From assembly GCA_013215295.1 (NCBI GenBank), contig JABSOZ010000016.1, forward strand, positions 1-64,000: DNA of 64,000 nucleotides, written 5' to 3'. The notes under the pieces are model-generated. The model did not search any database, was not told where the DNA came from, and saw only the letters and a program-made list of their open reading frames with translations. Origin of the DNA: Colwellia sp. Its GTDB lineage: Bacteria > Pseudomonadota > Gammaproteobacteria > Enterobacterales > Alteromonadaceae. The position numbers were made by a program, and so were the translations under genes. Shown in pieces: positions 16,259-24,656 of the stretch (within the stretch, counting starts at the first letter, position 1; each line of letters begins with the position of its first letter).

Positions 16259-16870
16259 ATGGATTTATTCTCAAGCATACTAGAACAACCTATTAATCTT
16301 TTACCCTATGACGGTGAAGTGAATTATTTTGGTGAAATTTTTTCATCAGACGAAAATGATTATTATTTTGATTTATTGCTTAACATCATTGATTGGCGCT
16401 GTGATAAAGCAGTAGTATTTGGCAATATAATTGAAACTAAAAGAAAGGTTGCATGGTATGCCGAAGAAGCTTTTAGTTATACTTATTCGAATATGACTAA
16501 AACAGCGTTGCTTTTCACTCCGGAGTTATTGTCTTTTAAAGCCCTTGTAGAAGAGCACACCGGTGAAACTTATAATGCTTGTTTGCTTAATCTGTATCAC
16601 ACTGGAGAAGAAGGTATGGCGTGGCACAGTGACGGCGAAAAAGATTTAAAAGACTTAGGTGCTATTGCTTCGTTGAGTTTTGGGGTGGAAAGAAAATTTG
16701 CTTTTAAGCATAAACAATCAAAAGAAGTTATATCTTTGCCACTTAAAGCGGGCAGTTTATTAGTGATGAAAGGGTTAACACAACAGTATTGGTTGCATCG
16801 ATTACCACCTTCTAAGTTAGTGAAAGACGCAAGAATTAATCTCACTTTTAGAACCATTGATAATAGTTAA
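16259..16870 (+). CDS. AlkB-like 2-oxoglutarate/Fe(II) dioxygenase
   Basis: A 203-residue protein of the AlkB family, which oxidatively removes alkyl groups from DNA or RNA bases. The iron ligands are His and Asp in WHSDGEKDL (H-x-D, about residues 121-129) and His in YWLHRLPPS (about 178). The 2-oxoglutarate-binding Arg follows in ARINLTFRTI. NLYHTGEEGMAWHSDG is the conserved N-x-Y...W-H-x-D stretch. Length matches AlkB homologues of the ALKBH2/3 type. It stands alone between the DUF3667 gene and the MFS gene. Confidence 0.9.
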   Translation: MDLFSSILEQPINLLPYDGEVNYFGEIFSSDENDYYFDLLLNIIDWRCDKAVVFGNIIETKRKVAWYAEEAFSYTYSNMTKTALLFTPELLSFKALVEEHTGETYNACLLNLYHTGEEGMAWHSDGEKDLKDLGAIASLSFGVERKFAFKHKQSKEVISLPLKAGSLLVMKGLTQQYWLHRLPPSKLVKDARINLTFRTIDNS

Positions 16871-16986
16871 ATGCTAGTTATTGTCGGTTCGTCACTCTCT
16901 AAAGAATTATTGCTTTATTGAAAGATAAACATGCACTAAATAACTTTAACGCTTTATAATACGCAGTCATCATGATTGAGGCTTAA

Positions 16987-18168
16987 ATGACAAATAAACA
17001 ACTTTTACCACTTCTTATATTAATGGTTATTTTTAGCCCATTAGCCATAGATATATTTTTACCCGCTTTACCTGTGATGGCTGAAGATTTTTCTGTTCCC
17101 ATGAACCAAATTCAGTGGAGCATATCGATATTTATTTTAAGTATGGGCTTTGGTCAATTAATAAGTGGCCCATTAGCTGATCGTTACGGACGGCGACCGA
17201 TTGCCATGGGCGGAATACTCATTTATGGCTTAGCTTCTATCATTTCTGTTTATTCAGATAGTTTTACTTTTTTCCTCGTTAGTCGCTTAGTTCAAGGTAT
17301 TGGTGCCTGTGCGATAGTTGTTGCCGCTTTTGCCAGTGTGCGTGATAAATACAATGCCATTGAAAGTGGCGTTATGTATTCTTATTTAAACAGTGCTATC
17401 TGTTGTATTCCTGCACTTGCCCCCTTATTAGGTAATGTATTAACTGAGCATTTTGGCTGGCGTAGTAACTTTGAATTTATGGCAGGTTATGCGGTTATAG
17501 CAGGCTTGATCTTATTTTTTACCCTTAAAGAAACAAGACCTGACCATACAATACAACATAAAAAACTGTTCAGTATTGCTAATTTTATGCCTGTGATGAA
17601 ACATCCTGTATTTATGTTTAATGCGATGGTCGTTATGTTATCTATGGCAATTATTATTGCTTATGTCAGTAGTTCACCTGCTTGGTTAATGGTGAAGTTA
17701 GGTTTAGACCAGCAGAGTTTTGTTTACTGGTTTAGTTTAAATGCGGTGATAAACATTGTTGCTTGCTTTCTGGCACCTCGTATTTTAGTAAAATGGGGGG
17801 CAAGAGTGACAATAGGTTTTGGTATGGTTTTGTTGATTATTGGCGGTTTGTTAATGTTAGCTTTGTTATCTTGGCAAACACCTGTCGCTTTTATGTTACC
17901 GATAATGATTAGTTCACTTGGTTTCTCACTTCTTATGGGAGCTTGTGCAGGACAAGCGCTTGCACCTTTTGGTGAAAAAGCAGGTTCAGCCTCGGCACTC
18001 TTAGGTTTTGTGCAAATGAGCGGCTCGGCGGTTATTGTGTATTTATTACAACTCTTACCATTAAATGAAGCTGAGCAACTTGCCTTACTTATGCTGAGCA
18101 TCATTCCTGTTTACATCCTATGGAAACTCCCTCAAGTTAAAGCGCACATAATGCTTGATAGCCAATAA
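16987..18168 (+). CDS. Bcr/CflA-family MFS drug exporter
   Basis: A 393-residue protein with 12 hydrophobic segments. FSPLAIDIFLPALPVMAEDF at the N-terminus is the Bcr/CflA signature around helix 1. SGPLADRYGRRP at about residues 59-70 is the MFS A-motif between helices 2 and 3. The family exports bicyclomycin, chloramphenicol or related compounds by proton antiport across the inner membrane. It has 117 bases of untranslated sequence on its left and no partner gene. Confidence 0.92.
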   Translation: MTNKQLLPLLILMVIFSPLAIDIFLPALPVMAEDFSVPMNQIQWSISIFILSMGFGQLISGPLADRYGRRPIAMGGILIYGLASIISVYSDSFTFFLVSRLVQGIGACAIVVAAFASVRDKYNAIESGVMYSYLNSAICCIPALAPLLGNVLTEHFGWRSNFEFMAGYAVIAGLILFFTLKETRPDHTIQHKKLFSIANFMPVMKHPVFMFNAMVVMLSMAIIIAYVSSSPAWLMVKLGLDQQSFVYWFSLNAVINIVACFLAPRILVKWGARVTIGFGMVLLIIGGLLMLALLSWQTPVAFMLPIMISSLGFSLLMGACAGQALAPFGEKAGSASALLGFVQMSGSAVIVYLLQLLPLNEAEQLALLMLSIIPVYILWKLPQVKAHIMLDSQ

Positions 18169-18337
18169 TCATTATCATTCAAAGGTTTTGTTTATAAAAA
18201 GGCATTTATTTTACCATCTACTTATTATTGAAAATTAATCTTATCGTAGGTGAGGGGGTTATTGCACTCGGTTGCATAGGAACGATATAGCGTTTATTCT
18301 CAATATACTCGAAATTATAATAATAAAAGGCATTAAC

Positions 18338-20434
18338 ATGCGCATTCAAATTCGAATAAAAACACAGATAAAATCTATCCTATTCTTTATTTGTAGCATT
18401 GTGATATTAACTATTTCAGGATGTTCAGAACAGCATGAGGTTGTAGAGCAAATAAAAGTTCCGTTACCTGCTCAAGAAAAATTCAGCGTTATATTAGGTG
18501 GCACAACTGTCGGTGGAATGACCGTTAATCGTGATGTTGAAAGCATCAAGATAGATTTTTCTTTTAGTAATAACGGCCGAGGAGCTAGTAGCAATGAAGT
18601 GCTAACGTTATCGGAGAAAGGTTTACCCATTGATTGGCACATTACTGGAAAAACGGTTTTTGGCAATGAAGTCGATGAGCAATTTAGCCTGCAAGGAAAT
18701 ATCGCGAAATGGCAGAGTTCGGCTGAAAGTGGCAACGCCGAATTTGATAACAATGCTTTATACATAGCGCAGAATGCGAGTCCATATGCGCTTTATATAT
18801 ATGCTAAAGCATTGCTGAATGAAACTAATCATTCAATGTCAGCGTTACCATCTGGTGTTCTTACCATCAACGAAGTCGATAAAATTGAACTCAAAGATGC
18901 TAGCAATATAATAATTAGAGCAACGATATATGCTATTAACGGGATTGAACTTGATCCGAGTTATATTGCACTTGATGACAACCAGCATATGCTTGGTTAC
19001 TTGTCTCCGCGCTTTGTTGTTATTCGGGAAGGATTAGAAAAACAAAATAAAACGTTGAGCGATTTAGCCGCACGTTTAAATGCGACTCGTTTTGAAAAAA
19101 TTGCGAAGAAAGCGACTCACCGATATAACAAGCCTGTGCGTATAAATAATGTCAGAATATTCGATCCGGTTAGTATGAAGCTAACCGCGCCTAAATCTGT
19201 ATTAATTGAGAAAGACAAAATTACGGCTATTGAACCATCGGTGGACTCGGCGAAAGTCGGAGAAATTCTGATAGAAGGTAATGGAGGCACATTAATACCC
19301 GGCTTATATGAGATGCATGGCCATATGAGTGATAACGACGCGCTACTTAATGTTATGGCAGGCGTAACGTCAGTAAGAGATATGGGGAATGAAATAGTAT
19401 TACTCGACCCATTAATTAAAAAAATTGAAAGTCATCAGATTATTGGTCCACGTATTACTAAAAGTGGCTTTATTGAAGGGAAAAGTGAATTTTCAGCGGC
19501 TACTGGCGAAATCGCTTCGACGGAACAAGAGGCCGTTGATCTTGTGAATATGTATGGCGAAAAAGGCGATTATTTCCAAATCAAGATATACAGTTCGATA
19601 AATGGTGCATGGGTTCCTGCTATGGCAAAAGCAGCTAAAAAACATGGTATGCGCGTGACAGGTCATATTCCTGCGTTTTCAACTGTCGATGAAATGATTA
19701 CTGCTGGCTATGACGAAATAACCCATATAAACCAAGGTATGCTCAGCTGGGTATTAGATAAAGATGAAGACACCCGTACGCTTTATCGTATTACTGGTAT
19801 GAAACGTTTTGTGGATTTAGACCTTAATAGTGAAAAAGTTCAGCAGACTTTAAACACTATGGTCGAAAAAAATATCGCTGTAGATCCTACCATTGTTATT
19901 CATGAATTTGGCTTGACGGCTAGAAATGGTGAGACGCGTATTGGAACAAAAGACTACATAGAGAATATGCCTGTCGGCGTTCAACGAAAAGCGAAAGTCG
20001 CTTTACTCAATGTTGCAGATCAACAAGAAGATGACGCCTACCGTTTAGCTTTTGATAAAATTATAGAAACTCTTGCTTTAATGCATAAGAAAGGAATTTT
20101 TTTAGTTCCAGGTACCGATTTAGGGGGCGCATTTGAGCTACATAGAGAATTAGAACTGTTTAAAAAAATAGGCATGTCAAACGCTGAAGTGTTACGTAGA
20201 GCATCATATGATATGGCCAACTATTTAGGTTATGGTGATCAACTGGGTAGTATTGAAGTCGGTAAACTTGCTGATTTTTTCTTAGTACCGGGCGACCCTA
20301 TATCTGATCTTCGTGCTATTAAAACAGTGTCGATGGTTTCAAAAGGTGGTGTAATTTATTTTCCGAGTGAAGTATATCCTGAGTTTGGGATAAAACCTTT
20401 CACGACAATGCCTACAATAGTTGAGAGCCATTAG
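18338..20434 (+). CDS. lipoprotein amidohydrolase
   Basis: A 698-residue protein. I chose ATG 18338, after AAAAGG, since it begins a lipoprotein signal peptide with lipobox ISGC; a start at 18272 would bury it. Residues about 30-270 form an N-terminal beta-rich domain of unknown type. About 280-690 is an amidohydrolase (metal-dependent TIM barrel): GGTLIPGLYEMHGHM carries the H-x-H metal site, VTGHIP and EITHINQ contain later His ligands, and GTDLGG the catalytic Asp. GSIEVGKLADFFLVPGDP is the family's C-terminal strand. It resembles Xaa-Pro dipeptidase/imidazolonepropionase-like hydrolases. Confidence 0.88.
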   Translation: MRIQIRIKTQIKSILFFICSIVILTISGCSEQHEVVEQIKVPLPAQEKFSVILGGTTVGGMTVNRDVESIKIDFSFSNNGRGASSNEVLTLSEKGLPIDWHITGKTVFGNEVDEQFSLQGNIAKWQSSAESGNAEFDNNALYIAQNASPYALYIYAKALLNETNHSMSALPSGVLTINEVDKIELKDASNIIIRATIYAINGIELDPSYIALDDNQHMLGYLSPRFVVIREGLEKQNKTLSDLAARLNATRFEKIAKKATHRYNKPVRINNVRIFDPVSMKLTAPKSVLIEKDKITAIEPSVDSAKVGEILIEGNGGTLIPGLYEMHGHMSDNDALLNVMAGVTSVRDMGNEIVLLDPLIKKIESHQIIGPRITKSGFIEGKSEFSAATGEIASTEQEAVDLVNMYGEKGDYFQIKIYSSINGAWVPAMAKAAKKHGMRVTGHIPAFSTVDEMITAGYDEITHINQGMLSWVLDKDEDTRTLYRITGMKRFVDLDLNSEKVQQTLNTMVEKNIAVDPTIVIHEFGLTARNGETRIGTKDYIENMPVGVQRKAKVALLNVADQQEDDAYRLAFDKIIETLALMHKKGIFLVPGTDLGGAFELHRELELFKKIGMSNAEVLRRASYDMANYLGYGDQLGSIEVGKLADFFLVPGDPISDLRAIKTVSMVSKGGVIYFPSEVYPEFGIKPFTTMPTIVESH

Positions 20435-20471
20435 TCTTGAAAACCTAAGAAATCTTAGCAACGCTATTATA

Positions 20472-20490
20472 CGCCACTATTTAAGTGGCG
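20472..20490 (+). terminator. hairpin after the amidohydrolase gene
   Basis: CGCCACT (20472-20478) pairs with AGTGGCG (20484-20490) across a 5-base loop, 38 bases after the stop codon. Only a weak T-rich stretch follows. Confidence 0.5.
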
Positions 20491-20817
20491 TTCATCAACA
20501 TTTTATTCATTGGATATTTAGTTTTTTATCAAGCTATATTATTGGCGTGTCTGTTTATAATGTTTGATATTTCTTTCAACTGACTTGAAAATTAGAAGCC
20601 GCGTGTAATAGGTTCATGTGAATTTATCGTAGATTAATTTAATATCTTGAAGGATATTTTTAGAGGAAAAGCGAGATAAAATATAACTATTAATTTAGTT
20701 TTATTCGTATGAAATAATAGAAATATATCTTTATAAACAATTTGCACACTTTCACCAGAAAAAAACGAGATATAAACACGTTTTCCCCAAAATTAACTGA
20801 TGGAATTCAATAAACTC

Positions 20818-20846
20818 TTGATATAGTGAAAATATAACGATAATTT
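20818..20846 (+). promoter_or_regulatory. possible sigma-70 promoter ahead of segment B
   Basis: TTGATA (20818-20823), a 17-base spacer and TAATTT (20841-20846), about 100 bases upstream of the first cassette gene of segment B and pointing into it. In AT-rich DNA such matches are common by chance. Confidence 0.3.
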
Positions 20847-20917
20847 CATTTCTATTATAAATAAATTAGATGATTAATAGCCTGTAAGAAAACGGGTTTT
20901 ATCCAGTCTAATAAGCT

Positions 20918-20924
20918 GTTAGCT
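20918..20924 (+). repeat. R'-type box starting segment B
   Basis: GTTAGCT, extended GTTAGCTATATC, is complementary to AATATAGCTAAC at 21367-21378, so it is the true left junction of the first cassette of segment B. Upstream sequence (CCAGTCTAATAAGCT) resembles an L' arm only faintly. It could be the end of a decayed attC or an attI-like site. Confidence 0.5.
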
Positions 20925-20945
20925 ATATCAAAGGATCTGTGAAAG

Positions 20946-21368
20946 ATGAAATTATTGGTTATATTTTTTTGTACTACTTTTTTATTTGGTTGTATGACTA
21001 CTCCTACTTATTCGCCTCCGGGGCTTACCAAAGAAAATGCCATATACTTAAAAGCAGATTCAGAACATGATCATGGTATTTTTCAAGCATTTGATGAACG
21101 GCTTTACATAAATACTATTAATGGTATTGCTGCAGGTGACTTTTTTAAAGGTTATCCTGAAGATGCATATATTAAAGCTGGCTTAACTGAAGTTAAAGTT
21201 GATTATTTTCAAGGACAAATTAGCTCCGAAGGTTGTGTGAAGTTTTTAGCCGAAAAAGGTAAAAATTACATTATCCGAAAGAAACGGGAAACATGGAAAG
21301 TTAAATACTGGGTTGAGATAGAAAGCGATGTTAATACAAAAGTCGTTAATCTCCCTTGTAGTGAATAA
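20946..21368 (+). CDS. predicted lipoprotein, first cassette of segment B
   Basis: A 140-residue protein with signal MKLLVIFFCTTFLFGC (lipobox LFGC). The mature part has a beta-rich pattern (HGIFQAFDERLYINTINGIAAG, YWVEIESDVNTKVVNLPC) and two further cysteines that could pair. Function unknown. It starts at ATG 20946 after AAAGGATCTGTGAAAG, and its attC begins 3 bases after the stop codon. Confidence 0.7.
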   Translation: MKLLVIFFCTTFLFGCMTTPTYSPPGLTKENAIYLKADSEHDHGIFQAFDERLYINTINGIAAGDFFKGYPEDAYIKAGLTEVKVDYFQGQISSEGCVKFLAEKGKNYIIRKKRETWKVKYWVEIESDVNTKVVNLPCSE

Positions 21369-21371
21369 TAT

Positions 21372-21471
21372 AGCTAACAAGCCACTCAAGCAGGACAAAT
21401 AACAGTTGGCTTTGTTCGCTTCGCTCTCTATTTTAGCCAACTATTATTTGCCTCTTAGTGGGGCGTTATAA
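21372..21471 (+). repeat. attC-12
   Basis: R'' AGCTAAC complements the box at 20918. L'' AAGCCACTCAAGCAGGAC, stem CAGTTGGCTTTG / TTTTAGCCAACTA, R' GTTATAA. Confidence 0.93.
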
Positions 21472-21485
21472 CTTCGGGGCATATA

Positions 21486-22358
21486 GTGTCTAAATTGAAG
21501 ATCTTTTTACTTTCGGTAATGGTTATGATTTTTTCCTCAAGTGTTTATTCTGATTCACAGGTAGTTGCAGATGGGTTGGCAATTGATTTACTGGAAAATT
21601 TAGATATCACGTATCAAATAATCCCTGACTACGATGAAACTGAATATGTAGTAGCTGGATGGAGTGGAGATGAATTCCAGTATTTACTTACATTTACCAA
21701 GTTACCTCCTGGTTGGCTTGATGCTGATAAATGGGTTTCTGGTTATACTCGAGATATAAATGCAGCAAGTGAAGCAGGTTCCTTCAAAATATTAAACACG
21801 GGGAATTACAAATCAGATGGGGAATATTCTCTTAATTATATCGAGATTTCGTTTATCCCGAAGGACGAAAAAGAATCGAGGAAGCAACTAGTCCATTTTA
21901 TTACAGATAATAAAAACTCCTATGTAGCTTTTGCAAGTCCAACTTCAGCAAGCGGAGAAGATAAACTTCAGTCGGAAGTTATAAGTATACTCAAAACATC
22001 ACATTTACCTACTTCAAATATAGTTCCTTTAATTGTTAAAAATGAAGATAAGTATTTAGGGTTATGGAGCGGGCATTATGTAGATAAAGATAATAATACT
22101 GTTCAAGTTATGTTTGAATTAAAAACTGATTTAACGTTTGCTCGTAAAGAGACCATCGAAGGTAAAGTAGATAGCGTAAATACAGGAATTTGGTCTGTAT
22201 CAAACAATGAATTCTCTTGGACATATCTTTATGGTAAACCTACAAATCAAGACAGTAGAACTAAAGAAACTAATACTATTTCTTCTTTTACAGGGGATAC
22301 TATGATTTTGGTTTCACAGACACCAGAAATTGAAATAGTATTAAAAAAATTTGAATGA
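21486..22358 (+). CDS. secreted hypothetical protein
   Basis: A 290-residue protein starting at GTG 21486 with a signal peptide (MSKLKIFLLSVMVMIFSSSVYS). The first half (residues 30-165) is an alpha/beta domain (FQYLLTFTKLPPGWLDADKW, KQLVHFITDNKNSYVAFASP). The second half (about 185-290) is a beta-rich lipocalin-like stretch with LGLWSGHYVDKDNNTVQVMF and GIWSVSNNEFSW. I do not recognise the family. The cassette start GTTATAACTTCG complements its attC start AAAAGTTATAAC. Confidence 0.7.
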   Translation: MSKLKIFLLSVMVMIFSSSVYSDSQVVADGLAIDLLENLDITYQIIPDYDETEYVVAGWSGDEFQYLLTFTKLPPGWLDADKWVSGYTRDINAASEAGSFKILNTGNYKSDGEYSLNYIEISFIPKDEKESRKQLVHFITDNKNSYVAFASPTSASGEDKLQSEVISILKTSHLPTSNIVPLIVKNEDKYLGLWSGHYVDKDNNTVQVMFELKTDLTFARKETIEGKVDSVNTGIWSVSNNEFSWTYLYGKPTNQDSRTKETNTISSFTGDTMILVSQTPEIEIVLKKFE

Positions 22359-22372
22359 TCTGCGTCGAAAAG

Positions 22373-22474
22373 TTATAACAAGCCAATTAAGAAGGGACTG
22401 CTAACAGTTTGCTCAGTTCCGCTTCGCTTCACATTTTAGCAAACTATTATCAGCCCCTAATTGGGGCGTTATGT
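22373..22474 (+). repeat. attC-13
   Basis: R'' TTATAAC, L'' AAGCCAATTAAGAAGGGACTG, stem CAGTTTGCTCAG / TTTTAGCAAACTA, R' GTTATGT. The AGTTTGCT stem is a variant of the common AGTTGGCT. Confidence 0.92.
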
Positions 22475-22488
22475 ATCTAGGAGTAGCT

Positions 22489-22869
22489 TTGAGTTCACGA
22501 TTTAATAAAAAGTCTTTAATTCGCTGGAAGGTCTATATAGATCGCTCAAAAATGTATATGGGGTATATACAGTTTTTGCTTATAATTTTTGTGACTATCG
22601 AATCGCTAGGTGATAACCCCATAAAAGACTTTGTATTTACTAGTCCAATGGTTGCTTTTCCTATTATTTTAGTATTATTTTTCCTCTTCTCTTTGGTCAT
22701 TGGTTACCTCGATTCAAGGCTTGGGTTTCGTGAAGAAGAAATAAGAAATCACTCTAAATCTAATCCTGTATTAATGGATATTCAAAAGTCTCTCGCAGAG
22801 TTAAATGATAAAGTTGCGAGAATGGAGCAAAATAAAACAGACAAAAGCATAGGCGAAATAGATACATAA
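22489..22869 (+). CDS. small membrane protein with C-terminal coiled coil
   Basis: I favour TTG 22489, 5 bases after TAGGAG, over ATG 22471, which lies inside the R' box; this gives 126 residues. There are two hydrophobic helices (about residues 20-38 and 53-75), followed by a charged helix with heptad spacing (MDIQKSLAELNDKVARMEQN) that probably forms a coiled coil. Function unknown. The stop codon is inside the following attC start. Confidence 0.65.
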   Translation: MSSRFNKKSLIRWKVYIDRSKMYMGYIQFLLIIFVTIESLGDNPIKDFVFTSPMVAFPIILVLFFLFSLVIGYLDSRLGFREEEIRNHSKSNPVLMDIQKSLAELNDKVARMEQNKTDKSIGEIDT

Positions 22870-22963
22870 CAAGCCACTCAAGCAGGACAAATAACGGTTG
22901 ACTTTGTTCGCTTCGCTCTCTATTTTAGCCAACTATCATTTGCCTCTTAGTGGGGCGTTATGT
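22864..22963 (+). repeat. attC-14
   Basis: R'' ACATAAC complements GTTATGT of its cassette start. Stem CGGTTGACTTTG / TAGCCAACTA contains mismatches. R' GTTATGT. Confidence 0.93.
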
Positions 22964-22979
22964 ATTCAAGGAAGGTTCA

Positions 22980-23483
22980 GTGAATAACTCTAATAAAATA
23001 ATAATATCACTTTTAGTAGCCAATTTAATTGCAACAATATGGTTTGGTTACAACAGTTCTGATAATCCAATAAATCAAAAGCCATATGAACAATCTTTAA
23101 ATCATCAGTTACCAGAATTAATTACTTCAACTGTAAAATCTGAATTATTAGATGATTTTATTAAACATTTTAATGCTGCAAATTATGATGGTTTGTATAA
23201 TATGTTTGGTCCTGTTGCAAAGGCACAAATCCCAAGAGAAAACATGGATAAGGAGTTCGGCAAACTTTCTAAATTTTTCCATAGTGTAAAAAGTGGTACT
23301 TTTAGCTTTGCTGAATTTTCAGGACAGCAAGGTAGTTCTACTATTTATGTTCTTAATTACACAGTTAAGCTTTCAGAAAAAAGTGATTTTGGTGGAATAG
23401 GAGAGTTGAAAATCATCATTTCTATTGATGGTGATAGTTATCAAGTATATGGTATCAGGCTTAACGGAAGTTCGAATACATAA
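22980..23483 (+). CDS. membrane-anchored NTF2/DUF3887-like protein
   Basis: GTG 22980 after AAGGAAGG gives 167 residues: an N-terminal anchor helix (NKIIISLLVANLIATIWFGY), a linker, and a domain from about residue 60 with LLDDFIKHFNAANYDGLYNMFGPVAKAQIP and strands GTFSFAEFSGQQ, TIYVLNYTVKL, ELKIIISIDGDSYQVYGIRL. This is the cone-shaped NTF2/DUF3887 pattern. It should face the periplasm. The frame open from 22950 begins inside attC-14 and is not the start. Confidence 0.7.
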   Translation: MNNSNKIIISLLVANLIATIWFGYNSSDNPINQKPYEQSLNHQLPELITSTVKSELLDDFIKHFNAANYDGLYNMFGPVAKAQIPRENMDKEFGKLSKFFHSVKSGTFSFAEFSGQQGSSTIYVLNYTVKLSEKSDFGGIGELKIIISIDGDSYQVYGIRLNGSSNT

Positions 23484-23578
23484 CAAGCCACTCAAGCAGG
23501 ACTTTTAACAGTTGGTTAGGTTCCGCTTCGCTTCACATTATATCCAACAATTAAAATCCTCTTAGTAGGGCGTTATAT
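23478..23578 (+). repeat. attC-15
   Basis: R'' ACATAAC, L'' AAGCCACTCAAGCAGGAC, stem CAGTTGGTTAGG / TATCCAACAA, R' GTTATAT. Confidence 0.93.
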
Positions 23579-23996
23579 GCTTATGATTAAATATTTAATA
23601 TTTGCAATCCTAATAGGGTTTTCAAGCCAGAGCATTGCTGAATGCTCTGAGTTACAAAAGAAGTCAGGTTTTGATATTAAAACTATTTTAATATCAAATG
23701 GTGTTAAAGCTGGTGGTAATCACGGCTATATGGATGTTATAAATATATCAGTTCCTTTAGATATATTGGGTGTCCCTTTTCAAAGTATCGAATTAACGTA
23801 TGGAGAGGTTTCTGCATACTGGATACCTTTGGCAACGCAAATTGAAGATGGACGAATAATTGGTTCATTGAGTGGTTACAAAGATTCGATCTATCAATTT
23901 GAGTTTTCAGTAACTTATGAGAATGACAGTTGTATTCTCTTTGAAGCAGGTGCAATCTCTACAGCATATAACAAGCCACTCAAGCAGGACAAATAA
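23577..23996 (+). CDS. secreted hypothetical protein with attC-encoded tail
   Basis: A 139-residue protein with a signal peptide (MIKYLIFAILIGFSSQSIA). The ATG at 23577 lies inside the R' box and a second at 23583 is as likely. The mature part has two cysteines (ECSEL and DSCILF) and looks like an all-beta domain. It has no stop codon before its attC, so translation runs into it and adds the tail YNKPLKQDK. Function unknown. Confidence 0.65.
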   Translation: MLMIKYLIFAILIGFSSQSIAECSELQKKSGFDIKTILISNGVKAGGNHGYMDVINISVPLDILGVPFQSIELTYGEVSAYWIPLATQIEDGRIIGSLSGYKDSIYQFEFSVTYENDSCILFEAGAISTAYNKPLKQDK

Positions 23997-24066
23997 CAGT
24001 TGGCTATTTGCTCCTTCGTCGCTTATTTTAGCCAACTATTATTTGCCTCTTAATGGGGCGTTAGCT
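23966..24066 (+). repeat. attC-16
   Basis: GCATATAAC exactly complements the cassette start GTTATATGC. Stem CAGTTGGCTATT / TAGCCAACTA. R' GTTAGCT. The first 31 bases are translated as the C-terminus of the preceding gene. Confidence 0.93.
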
Positions 24067-24086
24067 TTAAATTAAAGGAGAGTAGC

Positions 24087-24572
24087 ATCAAGAATTTACT
24101 ATTAGGGGGGATTTTATGTATACCATTTCTAGCACATGGAAATATCACATCTAGTATAGGATATGCACGATTTGATGGAGAATATGGTCAAATTAATTCT
24201 TTTGTCGCTAGTTTGGGGTACGAATTAGGGGGGAAACAATTCACAGTAATCCCTGAAATTAAGTATGGCCCTGGCTCTATGGGTAGTGAAGGTGGTATAG
24301 AATTAAAAAAATATATTTCGCTATCAGTTAAAGGTAAGTATCAATACCAAAATGGCATATATCTTTTCTTATATCCTAGTTATAGCAAATTTACGTTCGA
24401 ACAAACGTCAAGGTATGTTACTTCCACCTATACATTGAGTGAAACTTCATCGGAATTTGGTATTGGAACTGGAGTTGGCTATGAGTTTACTCCTAGTTTT
24501 TCAGTAGAAGCGAGTTTTGAAAAAATTGATGGTAATGATCCAATATCCTTTGGACTTCGTTACAAATTTTAA
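24087..24572 (+). CDS. small outer-membrane beta-barrel protein, probable ATC start
   Basis: The open frame continues upstream of the first TTG (24213) and encodes a signal peptide, KNLLLGGILCIPFLAHG. The only codon well placed after AAAGGAG (24074-24080) is ATC at 24087, a rare start or a mutated ATG. The mature protein is a string of amphipathic strands (SSIGYARFDGEYGQINS, VIPEIKYGPG, SVKGKYQYQNGIYLFLYPSY, FGIGTGVGYEF) and ends FGLRYKF. The terminal Phe after alternating aromatics is the outer-membrane insertion signal. This is an OmpX/Ail-sized barrel of about 160 residues. Confidence 0.7.
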   Translation: MKNLLLGGILCIPFLAHGNITSSIGYARFDGEYGQINSFVASLGYELGGKQFTVIPEIKYGPGSMGSEGGIELKKYISLSVKGKYQYQNGIYLFLYPSYSKFTFEQTSRYVTSTYTLSETSSEFGIGTGVGYEFTPSFSVEASFEKIDGNDPISFGLRYKF

Positions 24573-24643
24573 GCTAACAAGCCACTCAAGCAAGCACTAA
24601 CAGTTTACTGTTTTCGCACCGCTCAACATTTTAGCAAACTATA
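24572..24643 (+). repeat. attC-17, 3' truncated
   Basis: AAGCTAAC complements the cassette start GTTAGCTT. The stem CAGTTTACTG..TTTTAGCAAACTATAAG is present, but no L'-R' end follows before the next gene. The next attC's R'' (GCCTAAC) also has no partner, so the junction of two cassettes was deleted here. Confidence 0.75.
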
Positions 24644-24656
24644 AGAGGTACAGCTG

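Larger units (their letters stand above)
20435..20917 (+). other. gap before array segment B
   Basis: About 480 AT-rich bases with no open frame, no integrase fragment and no complete attC. It holds a hairpin just after the amidohydrolase gene and a possible promoter near 20820. It ends in TAATAAGCTGTTAGCT, the first R'-type box of array segment B. Confidence 0.6.

Noticed and set aside
20435-20917. attI site with a hidden integrase
   Set aside because: No integrase reading frame or fragment exists on either strand nearby. The junction at 20918 is better described only as an R'-type box of uncertain origin.
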